From NCBI RefSeq assembly GCF_038070105.1, contig NZ_JBBPBZ010000002.1, positions 2,834,501 through 2,898,500 on the forward strand: DNA of 64,000 bases, read 5' to 3'. Origin of the DNA: Methylocystis sp. IM3. Its GTDB lineage: Bacteria; Pseudomonadota; Alphaproteobacteria; Rhizobiales; Beijerinckiaceae. The translations under genes and the position numbers were made by a program. Below, piece by piece: positions 50,677-59,335 of the stretch (the first letter of the stretch is position 1; each line of letters starts with the position of its first letter). The notes under the pieces were generated by a model. It did no database searches. It was not told where the DNA came from and saw nothing but the letters and a program-made list of their open reading frames with translations.

Positions 50677-51638
50677 AGTATGAGGCCGTAGCCGCTCATA
50701 TCCGACACGGTGCGGTGGAAGCGCAGCTTGGCGAGATATTCGCGCGGGTCCTTTGGCCGCACCAGGGCGCCCGGCGGCACATTCAGCCAATCGACATAGC
50801 GGGTGAGCAGAAAGCGGAGGGCCGCGCCGCGCGCGAGCAGCGGGAAGGCCTCGATCTCGGCGGCCGACAGCGGCCGCAGCCGGGCATAGGCCTCGAGCAG
50901 CGCCACGCCCTTCTCAGGCGCATAGGCGTGCCGCTCGTCGAAGCACCAGGCGTTGAGGCAGATGGCGAGATCGTAGGCGAGCGCGTCGACGCAGGCGAAA
51001 TAGAAGTCGATCAGGCCGGAAATTCTCTCGCCCAGAAAAAAGACATTGTCGGGAAAGAGATCGGCGTGAATGACGCCGGTCGGGAGCCCCGCGGGCCAGC
51101 GGCTCTCGAGCAGATCGAGCTCCGCTTCCACCGTCTCGCGCAAATCCTCGGCGATTTCCGCGGCGCGGCTGGCGGCGGGCGCGAAGAGCTTGCGCCAGGC
51201 GCCGACCGAGAGCGCATTGTCCCGGCGCAATTCGAAACCGGCCCCTGCAAGGTGAAGCTGCGCCAGCGCCTCCCCGAGCGCCGCGCAATGCGCGGGCTCC
51301 GGATGATGCACCGAATAACCGTCGAGAAAGGTGGCGATCATGGCCGGACGGCCGGCGAGCCTCCCGAGCGCTGCGCCGGCGCGGTTGCGCACCGGCTGCG
51401 GACAGGTGACGCCCTTGGCGGAAAGATGCTCCATGAGCCCGAGGAAAAACGGCAGATCGCCTTCCGCCACGCGCTTTTCGTAGAGCGTGAGAATGAAGCT
51501 TCCCGCGCTCGTATGCAGGAAGTAATTAGAATTCTCGACCCCCTCGGCGATGCCCTTGCAGGAGAGGAGGGCGCCGATGTCATAGGTCGCGAGAAAGGCG
51601 ATCAGCTCTGCGTCGTCGACCTGCGTGTAAACAGCCAT
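50673..51638 (-). CDS. thrB: homoserine kinase (APH-like type)
   Basis: Makes O-phosphohomoserine in threonine synthesis. Protein of 321 residues of the aminoglycoside-phosphotransferase-fold type common in alphaproteobacteria, not the GHMP type. Markers: [22 protein letters not shown] at the N-terminus, [10 protein letters not shown], the catalytic loop [11 protein letters not shown], and the metal-binding [16 protein letters not shown]. The start lies 27 bases after ispH, and the stop overlaps rnhA. Confidence 0.93.
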   Translation of the reverse strand: MAVYTQVDDAELIAFLATYDIGALLSCKGIAEGVENSNYFLHTSAGSFILTLYEKRVAEGDLPFFLGLMEHLSAKGVTCPQPVRNRAGAALGRLAGRPAMIATFLDGYSVHHPEPAHCAALGEALAQLHLAGAGFELRRDNALSVGAWRKLFAPAASRAAEIAEDLRETVEAELDLLESRWPAGLPTGVIHADLFPDNVFFLGERISGLIDFYFACVDALAYDLAICLNAWCFDERHAYAPEKGVALLEAYARLRPLSAAEIEAFPLLARGAALRFLLTRYVDWLNVPPGALVRPKDPREYLAKLRFHRTVSDMSGYGLIL

Positions 51639-51665
51639 GGGCGTTTTTCCAGGAGCAACGCCCGT

Positions 51666-52634
51666 TCAGGCCATCGCCCGCAGCTCCTTCGGCAGCGGGA
51701 AGGACACGCTTTCATCCGCCGTCGAGACGGTCTCGACCGTGACCTCGTAACGTTCGGCGAACGCGTCCATGATCTCCTCGACGAGCACCTCCGGCGCCGA
51801 AGCGCCCGCGGTGATGCCGAGCGAGGATATGTTTCCGAAGATGTCCCAGTCGATCTCGCCCTTTCCCTGCACGAGCTGGGCGGGGGCGCCGGCGCGCTCC
51901 GCCACTTCGCGCAAACGCTGGGAATTGGACGAATTGGGAGAGCCCACCACGATCACCGCGTCGACATTGGGCGCGACTTCCTTCACCGCGGCCTGGCGAT
52001 TCGTCGTCGCGTAGCAGATGTCTTCCTTGTGCGGGCCGACGATGGACGGAAAACGGCGCTGAAGCGCGCTGACGATTTCCTGCGAGTCGTCCAGCGAAAG
52101 CGTCGTCTGCGTCACATAGGCGAGATTTTCCTCGTTGTCGAAGCGCAGACCGTCGATGTCGTCGATGGATTCGACGAGCACCACCGCGCCTTCCGGCAAT
52201 TGACCCATCGTGCCCACGACTTCCGGATGGCCCGAATGGCCGACGAGGAGCACGCGCCGCCCGCGCTTCCAGTGGATTTCCGCCTCGCGGTGCACCTTCG
52301 TCACGAGCGGACAGGTGGCGTCGATCGCGAGAAGATTGCGCGACTGCGCGTCGGCCGAAACCGCCTTGGCGACGCCATGGGCGGAGAAGATCACCGGCGC
52401 GGCGGTGTCGGGAATCTCGTCGAGCTCCTCGACGAAAATCGCCCCCTTGGATTTGAGCGATTCAACCACATAGCGGTTGTGCACAATCTCGTGACGGACA
52501 TAGACCGGCGGCCCGAATTTCGCGAGCGCCCGCTCGACGGCGTCGATGGCGCGAACCACGCCGGCGCAGAAACCACGGGGGGAGCACAGAAGAATCTTGA
52601 GCGGCGGCTTCATGCCGCGGGGCTGAACATTCAT
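51666..52634 (-). CDS. ispH: 4-hydroxy-3-methylbut-2-enyl diphosphate reductase
   Basis: Last step of the MEP isoprenoid pathway, a [4Fe-4S] enzyme. Protein of 322 residues with the three cluster cysteines in SPRGFCAGV (Cys23), [11 protein letters not shown] and [11 protein letters not shown], plus [12 protein letters not shown]. The ATG at 52634 has an AAGG ribosome-binding site; a Met seven codons later has none. ispH-thrB-rnhA is a conserved Hyphomicrobiales order. Confidence 0.95.
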   Translation of the reverse strand: MNVQPRGMKPPLKILLCSPRGFCAGVVRAIDAVERALAKFGPPVYVRHEIVHNRYVVESLKSKGAIFVEELDEIPDTAAPVIFSAHGVAKAVSADAQSRNLLAIDATCPLVTKVHREAEIHWKRGRRVLLVGHSGHPEVVGTMGQLPEGAVVLVESIDDIDGLRFDNEENLAYVTQTTLSLDDSQEIVSALQRRFPSIVGPHKEDICYATTNRQAAVKEVAPNVDAVIVVGSPNSSNSQRLREVAERAGAPAQLVQGKGEIDWDIFGNISSLGITAGASAPEVLVEEIMDAFAERYEVTVETVSTADESVSFPLPKELRAMA

Positions 52635-52924
52635 GAATGGCGCCTTCGGCAAGGTTGTGCGCGGCCGCGCCGCGGATCGTCGGCCTTTCGCCCGTCCGGG
52701 CGACCATATCGGCGTCGATCGGCAGGAAGCAATGTCGCGCCAGCCGGGCTCTGTCAAGCCGACAGCCTGGCGAGGGGGCGGCAAGGGCCTCGCTCGCGCC
52801 CGCCGCGGAGCGGACTACCGATTCGGGCCGGCATAGGCTAACATCAGGAAAAATCCGACGGGCCAGCGCGGGTTTCGAACAAGGAGAGGGGAGGCTTCCC
52901 CCCTCGTTGCCAGCTGGAGGATTC

Positions 52925-53752
52925 ATGTCGGATCTCGAAACCCTTCTCTCTTCGGCCCAGGGCGGCCAGCTCGTCGCCAATCTCGCCGACCGCTTCGGCC
53001 TCACGGAGGAGCAGATCGAAAGCGCCATCCGGGCGCTCTCCCCTGCGCTCGCCATGGGCCTCGATCGCGCCGCAGAGGAGCCGGAGGTCTTCGAAAAGAC
53101 CGTCGGCGCGCTCGCCGGCGCCTCGCGCTATTCCTTCTTCGACGAGCCGGAGGCCGCGCACAGCCAGGACGCCGTCGATCTCGGGCGCGATCTCCTGAAC
53201 GAGATGTTCGGCTCCCAGGCCGCGACCGGGCAGGTTTTGCAGGCGGCCGCGCGCGAATCGGGGGTGCGGGCGGACATACTCGGCCAGATCCTGCCAATCC
53301 TCGTCTCCGTGCTGCTCAGCGGGCTGACCAAATCCATCAATGACAAGGGTCTCGGCGGCCTGCTCGGGCAACTCGCGAGTTCCGGCGCGCTCGGCCGGAT
53401 CCTGGAGCAGCTCCTTGGCGGCGGCGGCGCGCCCCGGCCCGCGCCCGAACCGGCGCCGCGGGGCAATTCGGGCGGCGGACTGGGCGGGCTGCTCGGGAGC
53501 GTTCTCGGCGCGCTGCTGGGCAGGCGCCCCGCGCCCCCTTCGGGGGGCGGAGCCGTCCGGCCGGGCGGCCCGCTCGACGCCGACGCCGGGTCAGGCGCCC
53601 TTCCGCCGGGGCTCGATCAGGCCGCGGTCCAGGAGGCGATCGACGAGATCAAGAAGACGCTCCAGATCGGGCAGAAAACCAATCGGCCGGCCGGCCAGAG
53701 CGGCGGCTCCGATCTCGAGGCCATCCTGGGGCAAATCCTCGGGAAGCGATGA
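52925..53752 (+). CDS. DUF937 (YidB-like) protein
   Basis: Protein of 275 residues. The DUF937 core covers about residues 1-170 (LLSSAQGGQLVANLADRFGLTEEQIESAIRALSPALA, then ILPILVSVLLSGLTKS). It is followed by Gly-rich repeats (GGLGGLLGSVLGALLGRR) and a C-terminal segment ending SDLEAILGQILGKR. It has no signal peptide. The family is widespread and uncharacterised. AGGAG-like TGGAGG precedes the ATG at 52925. The 290 bases upstream, shared with ispH, contain no other gene. Confidence 0.85.
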   Translation: MSDLETLLSSAQGGQLVANLADRFGLTEEQIESAIRALSPALAMGLDRAAEEPEVFEKTVGALAGASRYSFFDEPEAAHSQDAVDLGRDLLNEMFGSQAATGQVLQAAARESGVRADILGQILPILVSVLLSGLTKSINDKGLGGLLGQLASSGALGRILEQLLGGGGAPRPAPEPAPRGNSGGGLGGLLGSVLGALLGRRPAPPSGGGAVRPGGPLDADAGSGALPPGLDQAAVQEAIDEIKKTLQIGQKTNRPAGQSGGSDLEAILGQILGKR

Positions 53753-53799
53753 AAACCGCCGGCCGGCGCGCTCACGGGCCGGCGCGGCCCTGGAGCGCG

Positions 53800-53964
53800 C
53801 TAGAGATTGGCCGAGACCGCGCCAAGATAATTGATCGACAGTTTCGCGCCGATCGCCTTGGCTCCCGCCACGATCACGATCGAAACGATGAAGGCGACGA
53901 CGGCGTATTCGGTCGCCGTGAAGCCTCCGTTTTCCGCAAAAATGCGGCGAAGCCTTTCCTTCAA
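53800..53964 (-). CDS. Flp-family type IVb pilin subunit, orphan
   Basis: Protein of 54 residues with the Flp architecture: short basic leader KERLRRIFAENG, prepilin-peptidase site G/FTATEY with Glu at +5, then a hydrophobic helix (VVAFIVSIVIVAGAKAIG). The start is best read as the TTG at 53964, which follows AGGAGG by 5 bases; a TTG six codons upstream has a second AGGAGG too close to use. No tad/cpa assembly genes or other pilins are in the window. It converges with the DUF937 gene. Confidence 0.82.
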   Translation of the reverse strand: MKERLRRIFAENGGFTATEYAVVAFIVSIVIVAGAKAIGAKLSINYLGAVSANL

Positions 53965-54194
53965 TGAAGCCTCCTGCGCCAAAGCCTCCTCACGGGGTCG
54001 GAAGAGGCAAATAGCAGGTCACGCTGGCGCGAAGCCGCCGCTCTTGCGCCCGGCCGTCTTTTACGGCATCCATCCGGCCTGTGACGCGCGTCGGCTCTTG
54101 CCGCCGCCCGGCCATAGCCCGGCGCAGCCCTGCCGCCTTCTTTCGCGCCTTTCGGTCGTCCCACCCTAGATTTTATGGAAAACTCAGTCGAATC

Positions 54195-55583
54195 ATGGCT
54201 CGCGACGTAACAGACACGAGGCCGATCGAGTCCCCTGAGGCGCTCGTAGAGTGGCTCGCCGCCGGCTGCAAGACCGTCGGGGAAACGCTGCGCGTCGGCA
54301 CGGAACATGAGAAGATCCCCTTCTATTCGGACACGCGCGGACCCGTTCCCTATGAATGCGTCGACGGCCGCTGCGGCGTCGGCCGGCTGCTCGAGGGTCT
54401 TCAGGAGGCGACCGGATGGGCGCCCATCATGGACCGCGACGCGCTGATCGGACTTGCGCAGACGGATGGCGGCGGCGCGATTTCCATCGAACCCGGCGGG
54501 CAATTCGAACTCTCCGGCGCGCCGCTCGCGGACATTCACGGAACGGCCGCGGAGCTCGACGCGCATCTCTCCGCCCTCGCGGGCGTCGCCAGGGCGCTCG
54601 GCGTGGAATTCCTCGACCTCGGCGCCAGTCCGAAATGGTCGCGCGCCGAGACCCCGGCCATGCCGAAGCAGCGCTACCGGATCATGGCCTCCTATATGCC
54701 GAAAGTCGGGTCGCGCGGCCTCGACATGATGTTTCGCACGGCGACCATCCAGGCCAATCTCGACTTCGTCAGCGAGGCGGATATGGTCGAGAAGATGCGG
54801 GTGGGGCTCGCGCTGCAACCGATGGTGACCGCGCTCTTCGCCAATTCGCCCTTCCTGGACGGCAAGCCGACGGGCCGCCTCTCCCAGCGCTCCTACATCT
54901 GGCTCGACACCGATCGCGACCGCACCGGCATGCTGCCTTTCGCCTTCGAAGCGGGCTTCGGCTTCGAGCGTTATGTGGATTATGCGCTCGACGTGCCGAT
55001 GTATTTCGTCAAGCGGGGCGATGTTTATCACGACGTCGCGGGTGCGAGCTTCCGCGACCTGCTCGAGGGGCGCCTGCCGCAACTGCCCGGCGAACGCGCC
55101 ACCATCTCGGACTGGGCCAACCATCTCTCGACGATCTTTCCCGAGGTCCGCCTCAAGACCTATCTGGAAATGCGCGGCGCCGACGGTGGACCCCGCGCCC
55201 ATATGACTGCGCTACCGGCGCTCTTCGCCGGCCTTTTCTACGACAGCGCCGCGCTCGATCAGGCGCGCCAGCTCACCAAGGGATGGAGCGCCGAGGCCCG
55301 GCAGAAGCTGCGCGAAGATGTTCCGGCGCTGGCGCTCGGCGCGACGATCGACGGCCGCAGCCTGCGCGACGTCGCCCGCGACGCATTGGCCCTGGCCGCC
55401 GCCGGCCTCAGGCGGCGCGCGAAAACCAATGATCAGGGCCAGGATGAGACGGTCTATCTCGCGCCGTTGGAACGGATCGTGGCGGAAGGCCGCACGCTCG
55501 CCGAGCGCCGCCTTGAAGCCTATCAGGGCGCCTGGAGCGAGTCGGTGGACGGCGCCTTCGCGGATTGCGTGATCCCGTTATAG
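54195..55583 (+). CDS. gshA: glutamate-cysteine ligase, plant/alphaproteobacterial type
   Basis: First step of glutathione synthesis. Protein of 462 residues of the plant-type GCS family. Visible markers: VGTEHEKIPFYSD, LAQTDGGGAISIEPGGQFELSGAP (substrate/metal site), KQRYRIMASYMP, and RTATIQANLDFVSEADM. The ATG at 54195 gives the normal family length. It has no operon partner; a 230-base AT-richer region upstream probably holds its promoter. Confidence 0.95.
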   Translation: MARDVTDTRPIESPEALVEWLAAGCKTVGETLRVGTEHEKIPFYSDTRGPVPYECVDGRCGVGRLLEGLQEATGWAPIMDRDALIGLAQTDGGGAISIEPGGQFELSGAPLADIHGTAAELDAHLSALAGVARALGVEFLDLGASPKWSRAETPAMPKQRYRIMASYMPKVGSRGLDMMFRTATIQANLDFVSEADMVEKMRVGLALQPMVTALFANSPFLDGKPTGRLSQRSYIWLDTDRDRTGMLPFAFEAGFGFERYVDYALDVPMYFVKRGDVYHDVAGASFRDLLEGRLPQLPGERATISDWANHLSTIFPEVRLKTYLEMRGADGGPRAHMTALPALFAGLFYDSAALDQARQLTKGWSAEARQKLREDVPALALGATIDGRSLRDVARDALALAAAGLRRRAKTNDQGQDETVYLAPLERIVAEGRTLAERRLEAYQGAWSESVDGAFADCVIPL

Positions 55584-55668
55584 AACCACCGAATCATCGC
55601 GCGCCCGCAGCCAACTTCAGGCGCTCAGAAAACCGCGCAATGACGCGCGGTATCCTCGAGCGCGTAGC

Positions 55669-55974
55669 TCAGCGCGGGAACAGATCGTTCAGGCCAAACG
55701 GCGCCATGGGCTGGAGCTGGGAGGTACGCTGCACGCCGTCGGTCATGGCGGCGTAGCCCATGGGGGCGACCGGCGCGCGGGCGATGTCGACGCGGACATG
55801 GCCGCCGATCTTGACGCAGCCGTTGGAGCCCGCAACGGCGACATAATCCGCGCCGTAGCGCGCGCAGTGATTTGAGGTCTCCGCCATCGCCGGAGCGGCC
55901 GAAAGAGACGCAGCGAGCGCAGCGGCCGCTGCGATCATCAGCGGCGCATTGGGGCGGAAGTCGGCGAACATCAT
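55669..55974 (-). CDS. small secreted protein resembling the N-terminus of alphaproteobacterial porins
   Basis: Protein of 101 residues. A signal peptide (about 14-33, ending APAMA) is followed by HCARYGADYVAVAGSNGCVKIGGHVRVDIARAP, which resembles the mature N-terminus of Porin_2-type proteins (C-x-YG-x5-PG-x3-C-KIGG-x-VR). The rest of the barrel is missing; only about 35 more residues follow. This could be a porin remnant or a small stand-alone protein that keeps the disulfide-bracketed plug. Start at either of two adjacent ATGs. A strong palindrome lies at 56122-56139, about 150 bases upstream. Confidence 0.65.
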   Translation of the reverse strand: MMFADFRPNAPLMIAAAAALAASLSAAPAMAETSNHCARYGADYVAVAGSNGCVKIGGHVRVDIARAPVAPMGYAAMTDGVQRTSQLQPMAPFGLNDLFPR

Positions 55975-56121
55975 TGGCGGCCTTTCTCCGATTGCGCGCC
56001 TCGAGGCGTCTGCAATCTCTTGCCCAAATCCGATTGCAGACGGGCCGGACGACGTCGCCGGACTCGATTCTGCGATCTGGACACTAGAGCTCAACATCAT
56101 GGCAGCATCGTGTCCCGGACG

Positions 56122-56139
56122 GGTGACGCCTGCGTCACC
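56122..56139. promoter_or_regulatory. 18-bp palindrome upstream of the porin-like mini-gene
   Basis: GGTGACGC-CT-GCGTCACC, exact over 8-bp arms with a 2-base centre. It lies in the 229-base region between rsmE (its 3' end) and the porin-like gene (its 5' end), both on the minus strand, followed by AT-rich sequence. It is a good candidate operator; the binding protein is unknown. Confidence 0.5.
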
Positions 56140-56203
56140 TGTGTATTAAAGAACACGCTCCGCTTTATTTTTCGTTTACGCGAAAGGTTTGATTAAACAG
56201 CCT

Positions 56204-56956
56204 TTACAAATCGTTAACGCCCCAGTCGCCAATCGCGGCCTGCACGACCGCGAGCGCCGCCACCGCCGCCGTGTCGGCCCTCAGCACGCGGGGTCCGAGC
56301 GAGATTGGGGCGACATTGGGAAGGCGCGCGATAGCGGCGCGCTCGGCGCCCTCGAAGCCGCCCTCCGGCCCGACGAGAACCGATATTCCCTGCCCCGAGC
56401 GGCCGGAAAGCGCGGTCACGGGGTTGGCGACGGGGGCGTCCTCGTCGCAGAAGACGAGCAGCCGCCCCGCCGGAAAGGCGGCGAGGAAATCGACAAGATC
56501 GACCGCCTCGGCGGTCTCCGGCACGGCGAGGACGCCGCATTGCTCCGCGGCCTCGATTGCATTGGCCTTGAGCCGCGCCGAATTGACGCGGCGGACCTGG
56601 GTGCGGCGGGTGACGACAGGCGTGAGCCGGCCCGCGCCCATCTCCGTCGCCTTTTGCGCCATGTAGTCGAGACGCGCCTGTTTCAGCGGCGCGAAGCAAT
56701 AGTCGAGATCGGGGCGCGGAGTCTGCGCCCGCGTCAGCCGCTCGACGCGCAGTCTGGCCGAGCGCCGGGCGGCCTCCGCGAGATGGGCGAGAAACTCGCC
56801 ATCGCGTCCGTTGAAGAGAAGAATCGGATCTCCCGTGCGAAGGCGCAGCACATTGAGCAGATAATTGACGGCCTCGGGCGGGGGAACGAAGTCGACGCCC
56901 GGCGCCAGCGCCGCCTCGACGAAGAGGCGCTGCGCGGAAAAATCATAGTGGGACAA
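56204..56956 (-). CDS. rsmE: 16S rRNA (uracil1498-N3)-methyltransferase
   Basis: SPOUT-class methyltransferase of 250 residues that modifies U1498 of 16S rRNA. Family markers: N-terminal PUA-like part ending YLLNVLRLRTGDPILLFNGRDGEF, then APLKQARLDYMAQKATEMGAGRLTPV, and the knot motifs VLVGPEGGFEGAE and LGPRVLRADTAAVAAL. The start at 56956 fits family length. Confidence 0.95.
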   Translation of the reverse strand: MSHYDFSAQRLFVEAALAPGVDFVPPPEAVNYLLNVLRLRTGDPILLFNGRDGEFLAHLAEAARRSARLRVERLTRAQTPRPDLDYCFAPLKQARLDYMAQKATEMGAGRLTPVVTRRTQVRRVNSARLKANAIEAAEQCGVLAVPETAEAVDLVDFLAAFPAGRLLVFCDEDAPVANPVTALSGRSGQGISVLVGPEGGFEGAERAAIARLPNVAPISLGPRVLRADTAAVAALAVVQAAIGDWGVNDL

Positions 56957-57112
56957 GTGTCGAAGTCCTGAGAGAAGCCCGCGGCGGGCCGGCCCCGTCG
57001 CCGATCGGCCGCCATGAAGCAGCCGTTTTGTTCGCGGACAGGTTGGCGAAAACTTGCGCGAGCGGCAAGCCTGCTGTTAACAGAAGAGCAACATTTGCAG
57101 AGCGGTTCCAAA

Positions 57113-57562
57113 ATGAAGATCAGCGCCCCTTCCCTTTTGCGCGTCGTCGCGGGCCTGTCGCTCATGGCCTTCTGCGCCGCGGGCGGCGTCGCCCACGCAC
57201 AATCCTGCCAGGAGGACTTTCAGAAACTGTCCGAGCGCCGCATGGCGCAGATTCAGGCTCTGAACGCCATCGGCAAGGCCGGCAAGGGCAAGATGGACCC
57301 CAACGCCGCCTGCCCCGCGGCCAAGAAGCTCGTCGGCGTCGAGAACGAGATGGCGGGCTACATGGTCAAGAACAAGGAATGGTGCAACATTCCCGACAAT
57401 GTCCTGGAGGGCTTCAGGCAGGCCGCGAACAAGACCAAGACCTTCGCCACCCAGGCCTGCACGGCGGCCGCGAAGATGAAACAGATGGAGCAGCAGCAGC
57501 GCGAGCAGGCCGCGAGCGGCGGCATGGGCGCCCCGCCGAAACTTCCGTCCGGACCGCTGTGA
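57113..57562 (+). CDS. conserved secreted Cys-containing protein
   Basis: Protein of 149 residues. A signal peptide (about 1-28, ending AHAQ) is followed by a helical mature domain with four cysteines (SCQEDFQKLSERR, AACPAAKKL, EWCNIPDNV, QACTAAAKM), likely two disulfides. The pattern recurs in secreted hypothetical proteins of Hyphomicrobiales. The start at 57113 was chosen for the signal peptide. The stop overlaps the ubiA GTG start (GTGA), so the two genes are translationally coupled, but a functional link is not evident. Confidence 0.75.
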   Translation: MKISAPSLLRVVAGLSLMAFCAAGGVAHAQSCQEDFQKLSERRMAQIQALNAIGKAGKGKMDPNAACPAAKKLVGVENEMAGYMVKNKEWCNIPDNVLEGFRQAANKTKTFATQACTAAAKMKQMEQQQREQAASGGMGAPPKLPSGPL

Positions 57563-58509
57563 CCCTCTCACACGACGGCGGCGACGGCGCCGCCTTGCCC
57601 GACGCGCAGACCGACCATCCGCTCTGGCGCCATGCGCCTGAAAGCCTGCGCCCTTATGTCCAGCTCGCGCGGCTCGATCGTCCGGTCGGCTGGTGGCTCC
57701 TGCTGCTGCCTTGCTGGGAATCGAGCGCGCTCGCCTCGGCGGCGCTGCATCGCGCACCCAATCTCTGGCATCTGACGCTGTTCTTCATCGGGGCCGTCGT
57801 CATGCGCGGCGCGGGCTCGACCTATAACGATTACGTGGACCGCGACATCGACGTGAAAGTCGCGCGCACGCGCGGCCGGCCGCTGGCCAGCGGACGCGTC
57901 AGCCCGCGCGCCGCGCTCTGGTTCATCGTCGCGCAATGCCTCATCGGCCTTGCGGTCCTGCTTTCGTTCAACGGCTACACGATCGCGCTCGGCCTGCTCT
58001 CGCCGCTGATCGTCCTGGTCTATCCCTTCGCGAAACGTTTCACCTCATGGCCGCAGGCGATCCTGGGATTCGCCTTCGCCTATGGCGCCCTGCTCGGCTG
58101 GACGGCGCAGACCGGCTCTCTCGGCCTTCCGGCCTTGCTTCTTTACGCGAGCTGCATTCTCTGGACGATCGGCTTCGACACGATCTACGCGCTGCAGGAC
58201 GTGCGCGACGACGCCATCGCCGGCGTGCGCTCGACCGCGCGCCTCTTCGGGGCGAAGGTCAAGCGCGCCGTAAGCGCGCTTTACGCAGGCTCGGCGCTCT
58301 GCGTTGCGCTCTCCGCCCATGCGATCGGCGGCGGCCTCTTCGTCTGGCTTGGCGTCGCGGCCTATTGCGCGCATCTTTCCTGGCAAGCGTCGCTGACGCA
58401 AGAAGGCGCGCCGACGGAGACCGCTCTCAAGCTCTTTCGCTCGAACCGCGACGCGGGCCTCCTGCTCTTTGCAGGCTTCTTCCTGCAAAGCTTGGCGAAT
58501 CTCGCATGA
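57559..58509 (+). CDS. ubiA: 4-hydroxybenzoate polyprenyltransferase
   Basis: Integral membrane enzyme of ubiquinone synthesis, 316 residues with about eight membrane helices. The prenyl-diphosphate Asp motifs are GSTYNDYVDRDID and LQDVRDDAIAGV. The N-terminal ARLDRPVGWWLLLLPCWES is family-specific. The start is GTG at 57559, overlapping the upstream stop. Confidence 0.93.
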   Translation: MTLSHDGGDGAALPDAQTDHPLWRHAPESLRPYVQLARLDRPVGWWLLLLPCWESSALASAALHRAPNLWHLTLFFIGAVVMRGAGSTYNDYVDRDIDVKVARTRGRPLASGRVSPRAALWFIVAQCLIGLAVLLSFNGYTIALGLLSPLIVLVYPFAKRFTSWPQAILGFAFAYGALLGWTAQTGSLGLPALLLYASCILWTIGFDTIYALQDVRDDAIAGVRSTARLFGAKVKRAVSALYAGSALCVALSAHAIGGGLFVWLGVAAYCAHLSWQASLTQEGAPTETALKLFRSNRDAGLLLFAGFFLQSLANLA

Positions 58510-58525
58510 TTCTCACGAGAGGCGG

Positions 58526-58951
58526 CTAGAACCGCCGGCCTGGCGGGGCCGGATGGCAGGTCATCACGGCGATTTCGTCGCCATTGTCATATTTCATTTC
58601 GCCGCGGCCGACGTCGAGCGTATTGCGCACATGCTGCTCGCTGCACTTCTTCGCGCCGTCCTCCATACAGAGCCGATCCGTGCCGAAGGTGATCAGGCTC
58701 CTGTCGACGTTCATCACATAAACGACCCTCTCCTTGCGCCCATATCTGTCGGGGCCGGAGATATAGGAATCGCCCTGCTTGTATTCCTCGCCGACGCCTT
58801 CGCTCCACATGATCTGCAGGAATTGCCGGTCGGTGTCGATATCCACCATCGCTGTCTGATTCGAGCGCCCGCAATCGAGGTGAATCTCGGCGGCCCGCGC
58901 CGCGGGCGCGAGAAGCGCTGCAATCGCAAGAACGGCGTAGGCTCTCGTCAT
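58526..58951 (-). CDS. secreted hypothetical protein (141 aa)
   Basis: No family recognised. A signal peptide (about 1-20, ending ARAAE) is followed by a mature domain that looks beta-rich (IHLDCGRSNQTAMVDIDTDRQFLQIMWSEG, KERVVYVMNVDRSLITFGTD) with paired cysteines (LCMEDGAKKC, TCHPAPP). The start is well supported by AGGAGG. It is the distal gene behind a small membrane protein on the same strand and converges with ubiA. Confidence 0.7.
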   Translation of the reverse strand: MTRAYAVLAIAALLAPAARAAEIHLDCGRSNQTAMVDIDTDRQFLQIMWSEGVGEEYKQGDSYISGPDRYGRKERVVYVMNVDRSLITFGTDRLCMEDGAKKCSEQHVRNTLDVGRGEMKYDNGDEIAVMTCHPAPPGRRF

Positions 58952-58980
58952 CTCATCCCCCTCCTTCACGAGGGCCGGCG

Positions 58981-59190
58981 CTATTTGCCTTCGAGCTCGC
59001 GCTTCTGATCCAGGCAGGAATCCAGCTGCGCGCGATTGAGCTCCCAGTAGGAAGCGCCGCAAAGCGCCTGATAGCGGCTGCTGTTGAAAAAGGACCACAG
59101 ATTGTAGCCGCCGAGCAGCAGCGCGAGTATGGCTGCGACCTTCACGATCGTATTGAAGCGCGTGATTGGATCCGTCTCCGGCTCTGACAT
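58981..59190 (-). CDS. small single-pass membrane hypothetical protein (69 aa)
   Basis: One membrane segment (about residues 14-32, VKVAAILALLLGGYNLWSFF) is followed by a polar tail with two cysteines (ALCGASYWEL, LDSCLDQK) that would face the periplasm. GGAGGGAGG precedes the ATG at 59190. It lies 29 bases upstream of the secreted 141-aa protein gene on the same strand, so they probably form a small operon. Unknown function. Confidence 0.65.
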   Translation of the reverse strand: MSEPETDPITRFNTIVKVAAILALLLGGYNLWSFFNSSRYQALCGASYWELNRAQLDSCLDQKRELEGK

Positions 59191-59335
59191 GACCGCCTCC
59201 CTCCGCTCAAATGTTGGGCCGCGCCGGCCATCCGTCAATCGCCCTGCTTCCGGCGTTCAGGCCGCGACGAGCGCGGACATGACGGAAAGGGGCGGCGTCG
59301 CTTTGATGTCAGGCCGGGCCGGTTCGTCCCGAAAA

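Noticed and set aside
55655..55690. Sequence gcgcgtagctcagcgcggg resembling the start of a tRNA D-arm.
   Set aside because: No matching acceptor stem, anticodon arm or T-arm follows, and the stretch covers the stop codon of the porin-like gene.
56193..56207. TTAA-N7-TTAC, close to a CtrA full site.
   Set aside because: One mismatch in a short AT-rich patch that extends into the rsmE stop codon; chance occurrence is likely and no cell-cycle gene follows.
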